Assembly: GCA_902774025.1 (NCBI GenBank)
Contig: CACYGY010000007.1
Coordinates: 1-53,364 of the forward strand
Length of the DNA stretch: 53,364 nucleotides
Direction of reading: 5' to 3'
Source: an uncultured Eubacteriales bacterium
Lineage (GTDB): Bacteria; Bacillota; Clostridia; Christensenellales; Aristaeellaceae
The notes beneath the pieces were generated by a model. The model was not told where the DNA came from and searched no databases. It saw only the letters and a program-made list of their open reading frames with translations. This document shows positions 8,372 to 16,035 of the stretch, in pieces. The first letter of the stretch is position 1; each line of letters begins with the position of its first letter. Both the position numbers and the translations under genes were made by a program.

Positions 8372-8572
8372 ATGCCTAAGCAGAAATCGCATCGTGGTGC
8401 TGCCAAGCGCTTCTCTTTTACCAAGTCTGGTATTGTCAAGCATAAGCAGATGAATGCCAACCATCAGGTTCGGCTGAAGACCACCAAACGTACCCGCCAT
8501 CTTCGCAATGCGGGTATCGTGGACAACAGAGAAGAGGCCAAGACGATTCACAAGCTGCTTCCCTACAAATAA
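8372..8572 (+). CDS. rpmI: 50S ribosomal protein L35
   Basis: 66 residues beginning MPKQKSHRGAAKRF, the L35 N-terminal signature, and strongly basic throughout (HKQMNANHQVRLKTTKRTR). The ATG at 8372 follows AAGGAGG (8356-8362) at 9 bases; an in-frame ATG-less extension upstream to 8321 is not used. It is the middle gene of infC-rpmI-rplT, and the length matches the family (64-66). Confidence 0.97.
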   Translation: MPKQKSHRGAAKRFSFTKSGIVKHKQMNANHQVRLKTTKRTRHLRNAGIVDNREEAKTIHKLLPYK

Positions 8573-8602
8573 GCCCTTTGGCTGGCAAGGAGGATATTTC
8601 CC

Positions 8603-8950
8603 ATGGCACGTATTAAGAGAGCGGTCAATGCTCAGAAAAAACGCCGTAAGATTATGAAGCTGGCTAAGGGATACTGGGGAGCCAAATCCAAGCAGTACCG
8701 TGCGGCTAAAGAACAGGTACGCCGGTCCCTTCGCTACGCATATATCGGACGCAAGCTGCGCAAGCGCGACATGCGGCGTCTGTGGATCACCCGTATCAAT
8801 GCGGCAGCCCGCCTGAACGGTATGAGCTATTCTACCTTCATCAACGGTCTGAAGAAGCAGAACATCGAAGTCAACCGCAAGATGCTGGCGGACCTGGCTG
8901 TGAACGACGCGGCCGGATTTGCCAAGCTGGTGGAAATGGCCAAAGCGTAA
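8603..8950 (+). CDS. rplT: 50S ribosomal protein L20
   Basis: 115 residues starting [26 protein letters not shown], the L20 signature, and continuing with [27 protein letters not shown]20 is needed for 50S assembly and, in Firmicutes, is the regulator that acts on the leader at 7586-7738. An AAGGAGG ribosome site lies 8 bases before the ATG. A strong terminator follows the stop by 6 bases. Confidence 0.98.
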   Translation: MARIKRAVNAQKKRRKIMKLAKGYWGAKSKQYRAAKEQVRRSLRYAYIGRKLRKRDMRRLWITRINAAARLNGMSYSTFINGLKKQNIEVNRKMLADLAVNDAAGFAKLVEMAKA

Positions 8951-8956
8951 ACCGAA

Positions 8957-8986
8957 GCAGCTGCCGGACAGGCGGCTGCTTTTTTC
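8957..8986 (+). terminator. Terminator after rplT
   Basis: 9-bp stem GCAGCTGCC / GGCGGCTGC (8957-8965 with 8971-8979, one T-G wobble), loop GGACA, then six T. Confidence 0.92.
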
Positions 8987-8989
8987 TCT

Positions 8990-9447
8990 CCCCTTATGCA
9001 GAGTGAAGAAGAGTGGACAGACACAGACCGCCTCCCGGGAAGCTTCGCAGGAAAAACGCCGCGCCGGAGGCAGGAAGAAACCGAAAAACCGGGGACGGAA
9101 CCGTACGGTTGCTTCGGGCCGAATCCTTACGTGCGGCGGTCACCGGTGATTTGCCGCCGGCTGACTGATTTCACCGGGAATGATCCCGGCCTGCTTCAGT
9201 ACGGCGGTTCTGCTGGGTGTGGGAAAACGGCAGAAGATCAATATCGAATCAGCAGTACGGACGATTCATCTTTTGATCCGGATAACCGGCTGTATTTCGA
9301 AAAGAAGTGGACAGGATGGGGAGAGGAAAGACTCTGAGACTGGAACACGGAAAGGCCCGCCTGAAGATGTCCGCAAACCCCCGGCAGGACGCGGACCGTG
9401 TCAGAAGGCGGCCGTGAATCCGGCGGGGGAGGAAAGGGAGGGAAGGC
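8990..9447. other. Gene-poor, hairpin-rich interval between rplT and the HAD gene
   Basis: About 460 bases without a gene I can support. Three overlapping open frames exist (GTG 9003 to 9149, ATG 8996 to 9337, ATG 9180 to 9467), but none has a ribosome site, and no family is recognisable. The first encodes a Lys/Arg-rich stretch. In that same frame stops at 9147 and 9162 separate it from the third. Two clear hairpins are present: CGGCGG / CCGCCG (9134-9139 with 9154-9159) around an inner TCA-CCGG-TGA, and CCGGGA / TCCCGG (9174-9179 with 9184-9189) with an ATGA loop. It may be a decayed gene or a structured RNA. I see no clear promoter. Confidence 0.4.
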
Positions 9448-10086
9448 ATGAAAGGTGTATTGTTTGATCTGGATGGCACGCTGATCAATTCTCTGGAGGA
9501 TATCGGAAATGCCATGAACCGGGTGCTTCTTTCCTGCGGACTGAAGGAGTATCCCATGGAGGCGTACAAAATGATGGTGGGGAACGGTGCCCGTATGCTG
9601 ACCCGCAGAGCCGTTGGGGAGCACAGGGAAATGGAGGACAGGGTCTATGCCCTGTATGTCCGGGAATATACATCCCACGCGCTGGAAAAAACCAGGCCCT
9701 ATCCGGGTATCATGGAGCTTCTGAAAGGACTGCGTGAAAAGGGGATCCGGCTCTGTGTGTTTTCCAACAAGCCTGACAGGGATACCCATGCCGTGGTGGA
9801 TCACTTTTTCCCGGGCCTCATGGACGCGGTTCAGGGACAGAGGGAGGATGTCCCCATCAAACCGGCGCCGGAAGGGGCATGGATGATGGCGCGGAGCCTG
9901 GATCTTGACGAACATGAAATGGGATATCTGGGGGACAGCGGCGTGGACATGATGTGCGCCAGGGCGGCGGGCATGCATGCCATCGGCGCGCTGTGGGGGT
10001 TCAGGGATCGGTCGGAGCTTACGAAAAACGGGGCGGAACATCTGATTGCTCATCCTCTGGACCTTCTGAACCTGACCGAACTGTAA
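9448..10086 (+). CDS. HAD-family hydrolase, phosphoglycolate phosphatase-like
   Basis: 212 residues with the HAD motifs in order: FDLDGTLINS (nucleophile Asp7 and acid Asp9), CVFSNKP near 105 (motif II, Ser), KPAP near 137 (motif III Lys) and GYLGDSGVDMMCARAAGM near 160 (motif IV acids). The helical cap between 15 and 85 is of the C1 type seen in Gph/PpaX/YjjG phosphatases. The ATG follows GAAAGGGAGGGAAGG. Substrate cannot be read from the sequence. A second member of this family is fused to thymidylate kinase at 50762. Confidence 0.88.
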   Translation: MKGVLFDLDGTLINSLEDIGNAMNRVLLSCGLKEYPMEAYKMMVGNGARMLTRRAVGEHREMEDRVYALYVREYTSHALEKTRPYPGIMELLKGLREKGIRLCVFSNKPDRDTHAVVDHFFPGLMDAVQGQREDVPIKPAPEGAWMMARSLDLDEHEMGYLGDSGVDMMCARAAGMHAIGALWGFRDRSELTKNGAEHLIAHPLDLLNLTEL

Positions 10087-10103
10087 CAATTCACCACAGA
10101 ATG

Positions 10104-10132
10104 TTTACAGGCCGCCCGGAGGGGCCTATACT
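10104..10132 (+). promoter_or_regulatory. Promoter of the peptidoglycan-binding protein gene
   Basis: TTTACA (10104-10109), 17-base spacer, TATACT (10127-10132), about 22 bases before the GGGAGGTG ribosome site of the gene at 10161. Confidence 0.78.
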
Positions 10133-10160
10133 CTCTGCATGATTCCCGGGAGGTGACGGA

Positions 10161-11729
10161 ATGCGGAAAAGGCGATGGGCAGCCATACTGCTCAGCATCT
10201 GTCTGGCGTTTGTTTCTTCTGCCCAGGCCGTGACACCCAACGGAAGCTATGAGAACGGTGACAGGGGAGAGGAGATCCGGAAACTTCAGCAGGCTCTGAA
10301 GGACCTTGGCTTTCTCACCGGAGAGGTGGACGGCTCCTTTGGAACCTATACGGAAAACGCGGTGCGGAAGTTCCAGAAAAAGTACCGTCTGAAAGTGGAC
10401 GGCCTGGTGGGCCCCGCCACGCTGAAGATGATCTACGAAAAGGCGGAAAAAGTTCAGGGGAGCAGCGGAAAGACGGAAAAGACGGCTACGCAGAGCACGA
10501 CGGCGGAGGGTACATCCGGCAGTCAGGGTACCGGGAACGCTCAGAGTACCGGCAGCACCTCCCTGTTTGGCCAGTACAGCACACTGCGCACAGGAAATCA
10601 GGGCAGCCGGGTTTCAGAACTGCAGGAAACGCTGGGGAAGCTGGGTTATCCGTGCGGAAAGGACGGCAAGTACGGGGCGCAGACCCGCAGCGCCGTCAAA
10701 GCCTTTCAGAAGGACAATGGCCTGAATCCCGATGGCGTGGCAGGCGCAGCCACCCTGAAAAAACTGGAAAGCCTGCTTGCCCTGAGTCAGACCGCATCCG
10801 TTGAGAAGACCGACAGCGACATACTCAGGCTGCAGACAAGGCTGAAGGAACTGGGGTACTACTATGGAAGTCTGGACGGCGTCAATGGTGCCATGACACA
10901 GGCGGCGGTAATGGCTTTTCAGACAGCCCAGGGGCTGACGGCGGACGGAATCGCGGGTGAAAGGACCTGGGCAAAACTCAATGCCGCGGATACCGGGAAC
11001 GGCGGCGGCACCACCGGCATCCTGTCCGGAGGGAGCAGCGGTGATGAGGTGACGAGACTTCAGTCAAGACTGAAGGAACTGGGATATGACGTTACCGTGA
11101 ACGGCACCTATGATCCCCGGACCCAGACAGCGGTGCGCGACTTTCAGAAACTGAACGGACTGACGCAGGACAGCGTGGCGGGACCTCAGACGCAGCGGAA
11201 ACTCTACTCCGCCGATGCGGTTGCCTTCACAAAAACAGAGGAGGAGATTCCCTCGCCTGCCGATTCCACCGCGAAGGCTTCGGTTCCCGGGCTCGGTGAG
11301 ATTCATCTGCTTCACTGGTTCAGAGAGATTAAGCCCGCATTGACCACAGGGCAGACGATTCTTGTCTATGAGCCGGAGAGCCGGCTGAGCTGGACACTGA
11401 AGCTGTATTCCCTGGGACGGCATGCGGACTGTGAACCTCTGACCAGGACGGACACGGAAACCATGGTCAAAGCCTTTGGCGGAAAAAACACGTGGACACA
11501 GAAGGCGGTGTATGTCCGGCTGCCCGACGGCACCTGGACCCTGGGTTCCACCCACGACACGCCGCATCTCAGTGGCTCCATCAAGGATAACGGCTTTGAC
11601 GGCCATCTCTGTGTGCATTTTCTTCGGGACATGGACGAGTGCAGGAAAATGGATCCCAATTACGGCGTATCCAATCAGGAAACCATCCGGGCGGTCTGGA
11701 AGAGCCTCACCGGAGAAGTCGTCAAATAG
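10161..11729 (+). CDS. Secreted protein with four peptidoglycan-binding repeats and an L,D-transpeptidase-like GHLC domain
   Basis: 522 residues. A signal peptide (1-23, ending SSAQA) is followed by four PG_binding_1 repeats (about 30-92, 145-210, 218-275 and 287-352), each with the LQ..L..LGY......DG.YG..T..AV..FQ pattern, separated by Ser/Thr/Gly linkers. The last 150 residues (375-522) do not match a standard domain by eye, but HLSGSIKDNGFDGHLCVHF (His469 to Phe487, with His482 and Cys484) resembles the YkuD L,D-transpeptidase motif H-x(n)-SHGC with GHLC in place of SHGC. A role in binding and perhaps remodelling the cell wall is likely. Strong promoter and GGGAGG ribosome site; terminator shared with the convergent gene. 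Confidence 0.85.
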   Translation: MRKRRWAAILLSICLAFVSSAQAVTPNGSYENGDRGEEIRKLQQALKDLGFLTGEVDGSFGTYTENAVRKFQKKYRLKVDGLVGPATLKMIYEKAEKVQGSSGKTEKTATQSTTAEGTSGSQGTGNAQSTGSTSLFGQYSTLRTGNQGSRVSELQETLGKLGYPCGKDGKYGAQTRSAVKAFQKDNGLNPDGVAGAATLKKLESLLALSQTASVEKTDSDILRLQTRLKELGYYYGSLDGVNGAMTQAAVMAFQTAQGLTADGIAGERTWAKLNAADTGNGGGTTGILSGGSSGDEVTRLQSRLKELGYDVTVNGTYDPRTQTAVRDFQKLNGLTQDSVAGPQTQRKLYSADAVAFTKTEEEIPSPADSTAKASVPGLGEIHLLHWFREIKPALTTGQTILVYEPESRLSWTLKLYSLGRHADCEPLTRTDTETMVKAFGGKNTWTQKAVYVRLPDGTWTLGSTHDTPHLSGSIKDNGFDGHLCVHFLRDMDECRKMDPNYGVSNQETIRAVWKSLTGEVVK

Positions 11730-11732
11730 GAA

Positions 11733-11777
11733 GACAGGAAAAGAGCCGCGCACGGGGCGCGGCTCTTTTTTCCTGTC
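11733..11777. terminator. Bidirectional terminator
   Basis: Long inverted repeat GACAGGAAAAGAGCCGCGC / GCGCGGCTCTTTTTTCCTGTC (11733-11751 with 11757-11777), loop ACGGG. The A and T runs inside the arms serve both the plus gene ending at 11729 and the minus gene ending at 11776. Confidence 0.92.
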
Positions 11778-13083
11778 ACGGACTGACCGTGAACTCCAGG
11801 CTGTCGATCAGCTGATTGCCGATAAAGAACCGGAGCCGGTAAGTCCCGGTGGGAATATTGTTCTCAAGCTGGCGGATACTGTCCAGGATTTCCGTCAGGG
11901 GGATATGCCATGCATCGTTGTCCCTGACGTCCGGGGAATAGATGAAAACGGACCCGATTTCATAGGTGGTTTCCGAGGGGGTGTTCAGACTGATGGTCAT
12001 AAAGGTCTCGCTTTCCTCCGTGACCTCATATCTGCCCACCACCTGCAGGTAGAGCTCCACTTCCGGATCGTTCAGCTGGCTGACGGTAAAATCCTTCATT
12101 CCCTGAAGAACGATCTCATCTCTGGGGTTCTGAGCCGCAGACACACAGAAACTCAGACTCTCATAATGCTTATCCGCCTCTGAATCGGACATGACGGTCC
12201 GGATGACACTCATATCTGTCTCCGGATCCGCGCCGGGAAGACCGGCAGGCGGCTCCTGGGCAGCCAGGACGTAGACATGGTACGTTTCTCCCGGGATGAT
12301 ATTGGCATAGCAGTCCGTGGAACCGTCCTGAATGGAAACGAACCGGTAGTAGGGCATGTTTTCATTCAGGACATAGGCGAAGAAGAGAGGGGCGTCGGAG
12401 ACGTTTTTCTCCTCAGCCGCGTCCTTCCAGTCGATGTGCAGTGTTCCGTCATCCATCTGTTCCACCCTGGGCCTGAGCAGGGTCCCGGCCGTTTCCTCCT
12501 CATCATCCCCGAAGATGAGTCTGTAGATGCCCTGGCCGGTGAGGGCAAGAACCTGTCCGTTGCCCGTGCCCATGGAAGAAAGGACGAGACCCGAGAGGGC
12601 ATGGTTATCGTTCAGAATGACCGTACCCTCGAGGAGATTTTCGTCTCCCAGGGAAAGGGTCATGATTTCCTCACCGGCCATGACGGCAAAGAGGGGGCTG
12701 GCTTTTCCTTCCTTCCTTTCCCCTGCCTCATTGACGCCCATGTAGGAAAACGCGCTGAAACCGGAGGATTCGCCCAGAAGGGCCGGCACGGATTCGTAGG
12801 GTTCATCTGAAAGATCCCCCAGAATACGGAGTCCTTCATGCTCCTCCAGAACGGTCAGGGGTACTTGGCCCTTCGGGGTGTCCGCGAGCACGGTTTCTGT
12901 GTGATCCGGCAGAGGTGCGGTGCTGAGATACAGTCCCGGGGCATAAAAGGAAACAGCCATGCCGCAGACACCGTCCTCCGTCCGCAGGACCACCACGTCC
13001 GGTTCGGGGATGTTTGCATTTTCCCCGTGAGCGACGGGAATGAGAAGAAACAGGGCACAGAGAAGAATCAGCAGTCGTTTCAT
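11776..13083 (-). CDS. Exported protein, possible degenerate trypsin-like protease
   Basis: 435 residues with a clear signal peptide (MKRLLILLCALFLLIPVAHG). No family recognised with certainty. The layout of residues 25-200 recalls a trypsin-like (DegP-type) fold: VVVLRTEDGVCGMAVSFYAPGLYLSTAPL stands where such proteins have the GSG...ILTNAHV segment (spread over 30-58), and LSGLVLSSMGTGNGQVLALTG near 165 stands where GNSGGPL..G.VIG would be. The His, Asp and Ser of the triad are not there, so it would be inactive. The C-terminal half is beta-rich. It lies 44 bases behind the phosphoesterase gene, probably in one transcript. Its ribosome site is set far back behind a small hairpin (see 13084-13114). 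Confidence 0.6.
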   Translation of the reverse strand: MKRLLILLCALFLLIPVAHGENANIPEPDVVVLRTEDGVCGMAVSFYAPGLYLSTAPLPDHTETVLADTPKGQVPLTVLEEHEGLRILGDLSDEPYESVPALLGESSGFSAFSYMGVNEAGERKEGKASPLFAVMAGEEIMTLSLGDENLLEGTVILNDNHALSGLVLSSMGTGNGQVLALTGQGIYRLIFGDDEEETAGTLLRPRVEQMDDGTLHIDWKDAAEEKNVSDAPLFFAYVLNENMPYYRFVSIQDGSTDCYANIIPGETYHVYVLAAQEPPAGLPGADPETDMSVIRTVMSDSEADKHYESLSFCVSAAQNPRDEIVLQGMKDFTVSQLNDPEVELYLQVVGRYEVTEESETFMTISLNTPSETTYEIGSVFIYSPDVRDNDAWHIPLTEILDSIRQLENNIPTGTYRLRFFIGNQLIDSLEFTVSP

Positions 13084-13114
13084 AAATTCCGCAGGATTGA
13101 CCTGCAGCCTCCTT
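13084..13114 (-). promoter_or_regulatory. Ribosome site separated from its start by a hairpin
   Basis: On the minus strand AAGGAGG (13114-13108) lies 24 bases before the ATG at 13083, too far for normal use. Between them GCAGG-TCAAT-CCTGC (13105-13091) forms a 5-bp hairpin. Folding it out leaves 9 bases, an ideal distance. Confidence 0.55.
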
Positions 13115-13127
13115 TCATTCAGGCCTT

Positions 13128-13832
13128 TCAGCTCTCTGACAGGCCGCGGGAATAGATACCGGTGAGTACCTCCCGGATGTAGGCATCACCATGGGGCAGA
13201 TCCGGTGTGGCCCGGGCAAGGGCAGCTTCCGCTTCGTTGTCATAGGGCACTGACAGGACCTGCAGGGAAAGGGCCCGGGAGAGGGGAAAGGTTTCCAGGA
13301 TGAGGGCATGAGCTCTGGGTACCCCCATGGAATTGCCGACACTTCCGGTATTGGCCAGATAACCGCAGGAAAGTGTCCGGACAAAGGGCCGGTGACTGTC
13401 CGCGAAGATGACGCCGTCAAACACACCTCTGTCCGTGGAGAACAGGGGGATCAGCTGAGAGGCGTTCATCTCCACCGTAAGGAGGGGTGTTACAGGCCGG
13501 CCGTGGAAAAGGCGGATGCGCAGTCCCTCCGCCCGGATCTCGTCCTCCTGAGGCAGTCCTCTGAGCCAGGCCAGGCGTTCCTCGCCCAGCTGATCCCAGA
13601 AAAAGGCATCCGCCGGGAATTCCCGGAAGCCTATGCCGTAGTCCCAGTTGCCCCCGATCCAGTGACGGCAGACAGAGCGGACATAATCGCAGGTTTCGTC
13701 ATTCCGGGGACCCTTGCCGACACAGTCTCCCAGAAACCAGATGTCATCCGGTGCCAGGCTGCGGATCACCCTGTCCATGGCAAGGGTCGCCGTCATGTTG
13801 CCGTGAAGGTCGGCGAGAAAAAGAATCCGCAT
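13128..13832 (-). CDS. YfcE/MJ0936-type metallophosphoesterase
   Basis: 234 residues of the calcineurin-like phosphoesterase superfamily, small single-domain type. The metal-binding motifs appear in order: ADLHGN (7-12, D-x-H), FLGDCVGKGPRN (33-44, GD), GNWDYG near 60 (GNxD, here Asp) , FHGRP near 110 and DSHRPF near 145 (GxTH equivalent), with NTGSVGNSMG near 161. Dinuclear metal hydrolysis of a phosphodiester or phosphomonoester is expected; the substrate is not evident. The ATG is preceded by CGGAGGTGTGAAAC. It is followed by the exported protein gene on the same strand. Confidence 0.85.
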   Translation of the reverse strand: MRILFLADLHGNMTATLAMDRVIRSLAPDDIWFLGDCVGKGPRNDETCDYVRSVCRHWIGGNWDYGIGFREFPADAFFWDQLGEERLAWLRGLPQEDEIRAEGLRIRLFHGRPVTPLLTVEMNASQLIPLFSTDRGVFDGVIFADSHRPFVRTLSCGYLANTGSVGNSMGVPRAHALILETFPLSRALSLQVLSVPYDNEAEAALARATPDLPHGDAYIREVLTGIYSRGLSES

Positions 13833-13903
13833 GTTTCACACCTCCGTGCATCCGGCCGCATTCCTTGATACGCGAAAACAGGGAAGCCGGCAGGACCGTT
13901 TAT

Positions 13904-13934
13904 GAAAATCTCCGTCCCGCAGAAAGGGACGGAG
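13904..13934 (-). terminator. Terminator of the membrane-anchored repeat protein gene
   Basis: Perfect 9-bp stem CTCCGTCCC / GGGACGGAG (13910-13918 with 13926-13934), 7-base loop. Read on the minus strand it is followed by ATTTTC. It separates the gene at 13961 from the phosphoesterase gene. Confidence 0.75.
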
Positions 13935-13960
13935 AGGGATTGATCTGTTCCTGAGACGGT

Positions 13961-15670
13961 TTACGGCTCTTCCGGGGGCTTCTCCGGATCCGGTTCGGGG
14001 GCCTGATCCTCCTGGGATGTTTCCTCCGGATTCTCTGTTTCCGGCGCCGTGTCATTGGCGTGTTCTCCGGGCAGGCTGTAGTTCCGGGCGCCGCCCCGTT
14101 CCAGGTGATCCAGGGCTGCCTTGGAATGGTGCCGCAGGATTCCCCTGCGGATCAGGGCGATCACGGTGAGCAGAAAGAAGACGCCAAAGATGGGGATCAG
14201 CGTGTTGCGGGCGGTGCCCAGAATATTTTCCATCCGGGACAGTTCTGAGGGCAGGTCGTTCTCCGTGGGCTGCTGCAGATAGACCGGGCGGGGAGGCGTC
14301 ACAATGGGCGCTTCCGTGGGTACGGGAGTGGGCTCCATGTGGGAAATCTGCAGAATATTGCTCTCAAAGTTCACGGCTTCTCCCAGCGGATTGGTGGTGC
14401 GTGCCACGAACTGATACTTGCCGGCCATGGAAACATGGACGTCTCTTGTGAAATCCCGGGTTTCCCCGGCGAGAATGCTGGGGAATGTGTACAGGTTCAC
14501 GCCGGAGGCGGAAACCGTCACATTCTTGACCTCCGAGGCGGACTTGTTGGTGACAAACACCCGGAAGCGCACGGTGCCGGGCAGCTGATAGACCACATCC
14601 CGGTCCGCTCCGGCCTGCACCTCCAGCACAATGGCCTGATCCGGATCCAGCGCGGTGATGCTGACCCGTTCGGTGACCGTCTCCACCTCCGTGCTGTCAT
14701 CCCCGCTCAGGGCAGTGACGGTGAACTGGTAATCCTCGCTCTGAGTGACGGTGATCTCCTTTTCCAGAACCGTGGTCTTGCCGGCGGGGGCCGTCTGACC
14801 CGTGAAAACCTCACCCAGTACGGGATCGGTCACCACAATGTCGTGATAGTCGGTCTTCCCGCTGTTGGACAGCTTCAGGGTCAGCTTTACGGTATCCCCG
14901 GCCAGGCCGCCCTTGCGGTCCGCGCTCAGGGAGGCCCGGAGATTCATCTCCCCGTATTTGATGGTCACGCTTTCCTTGCTGACCGTGTATTTTTCTCCCC
15001 CGGCGGTGTAGGTGATGGTGCCCTGTGAAACCACGTCCTGGGAACCCATTTTGAAGGTGAAGGTATGACTGCTCTTCTTTCCGGCCTCCACCCGGCTGAT
15101 GGTGGCGGGCTTGGAGGCGACACCGGATTTCTCCGTAATGGTCACATCCCTGACTTCCACCGTGCCGGTGTTGATGATGTCATAGGTCACGGAGACTTCC
15201 TGATTCTTTCCGGCTGTGGTGGGCGCGATGGTCCGGTTGACTTCCACGGAAGCCACACTGCCGGTGTAGGTGATTTCCTTGAAGAAATTCCTGGACAGGC
15301 TGATGAGCTCGCCGTTCTCGTTGTACCGGGAATACTTGATCTTGAAGGTGATTCTTCCCGCGTCCAGCATGGACTGGGTGACCTCCAGGGTGCCCGTCCA
15401 GGACTTGGAGGCGCCGGCATCCAGCACGGGAGCGCCGAATTCCTCCACCTGCTTGCCGTTGGGATACACCAGAGTAACGGGTCCCGGCAGCGTTTCGCTT
15501 CCCGCATTGCTGACCTTGATGCTCACAGTGATTTCACCAGGTTCGGTAAACGAGGTTTGACTCAGCTGCATGGCAACCTTGATGGGATTTTCCTCTTCCG
15601 CCCAGGACAGAATGCTGAGGGAGAGAAGACTGAAAACCAGAACCAGGAACACAGTGAGTTTGCGCTTCAT
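13961..15670 (-). CDS. Membrane-anchored surface protein with CARDB/DUF11-type beta repeats
   Basis: 569 residues: signal peptide (1-24, ending SWA), then about 430 residues of tandem immunoglobulin-like domains with repeated statements of the form 'V..SN.G...' and 'GE.....V.V' (near 40-140, 145-235, 240-330, 345-430), typical of CARDB or DUF11 cell-surface modules. A Pro/Thr linker (near 435-455) leads to a single transmembrane segment (TLIPIFGVFFLLTVIALI, near 488) with RRG on its inner face and a Pro/Glu-rich cytoplasmic tail of about 55 residues. Function unknown; an extracellular scaffold or sensor is a guess. The minus-strand promoter is at 15788-15817. No clear ribosome site is near the ATG; AAGGGGG lies 32 bases back, behind a perfect GGCGGTT/AACCGCC hairpin (15684-15699). 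Confidence 0.78.
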   Translation of the reverse strand: MKRKLTVFLVLVFSLLSLSILSWAEEENPIKVAMQLSQTSFTEPGEITVSIKVSNAGSETLPGPVTLVYPNGKQVEEFGAPVLDAGASKSWTGTLEVTQSMLDAGRITFKIKYSRYNENGELISLSRNFFKEITYTGSVASVEVNRTIAPTTAGKNQEVSVTYDIINTGTVEVRDVTITEKSGVASKPATISRVEAGKKSSHTFTFKMGSQDVVSQGTITYTAGGEKYTVSKESVTIKYGEMNLRASLSADRKGGLAGDTVKLTLKLSNSGKTDYHDIVVTDPVLGEVFTGQTAPAGKTTVLEKEITVTQSEDYQFTVTALSGDDSTEVETVTERVSITALDPDQAIVLEVQAGADRDVVYQLPGTVRFRVFVTNKSASEVKNVTVSASGVNLYTFPSILAGETRDFTRDVHVSMAGKYQFVARTTNPLGEAVNFESNILQISHMEPTPVPTEAPIVTPPRPVYLQQPTENDLPSELSRMENILGTARNTLIPIFGVFFLLTVIALIRRGILRHHSKAALDHLERGGARNYSLPGEHANDTAPETENPEETSQEDQAPEPDPEKPPEEP

Positions 15671-15787
15671 AGAAACATGATCCGGCGGTTACAACCGCCA
15701 TTCCCCCTTCTGAATCCGGTCAGGCGGGCAGATCAGGATCCGCTTCCGGGGCTGAACCGATGATTCGAATGAAGTATTCTGCGCGCT

Positions 15788-15817
15788 ATTTTACATTCAC
15801 ACAGTGAAATCTGTCAA
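15788..15817 (-). promoter_or_regulatory. Promoter of the CARDB-type protein gene
   Basis: On the minus strand TTGACA (15817-15812), 18-base spacer, TAAAAT (15793-15788), giving an untranslated leader of about 110 bases. It stands back to back with the livJ promoter, and the 365-base interval 15671-16035 is explained by these two leaders. Confidence 0.8.
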
Positions 15818-15940
15818 GAATCATAGGCATTTTGGAGACATGTGACAGTGCGGTTTCCCCGTGCGGGCGCATTCCTGTGAGGTTTCGTTCCGCCGGAGAG
15901 AAACGGGAAAGGGAAAAACATGAAAGATACAGAAAAGGTC

Positions 15941-15970
15941 TTGTATACAGGGGGAAGGATTGCTTATACT
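15941..15970 (+). promoter_or_regulatory. Promoter of the liv operon
   Basis: TTGTAT (15941-15946), 18-base spacer, TATACT (15965-15970), about 66 bases before the livJ ATG. Confidence 0.65.
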
Positions 15971-16035
15971 TTTCCGTGTACTTTCCGGAGGGTGCGTGCT
16001 CTTCCGGAACAAATGCATCGAGGAGGATAGGACCC

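Noticed and set aside
8996..9337. Possible 113-codon gene after rplT
   Set aside because: No ribosome site, starts just behind the terminator T-run, no recognisable family; reported only as an uncertain interval.
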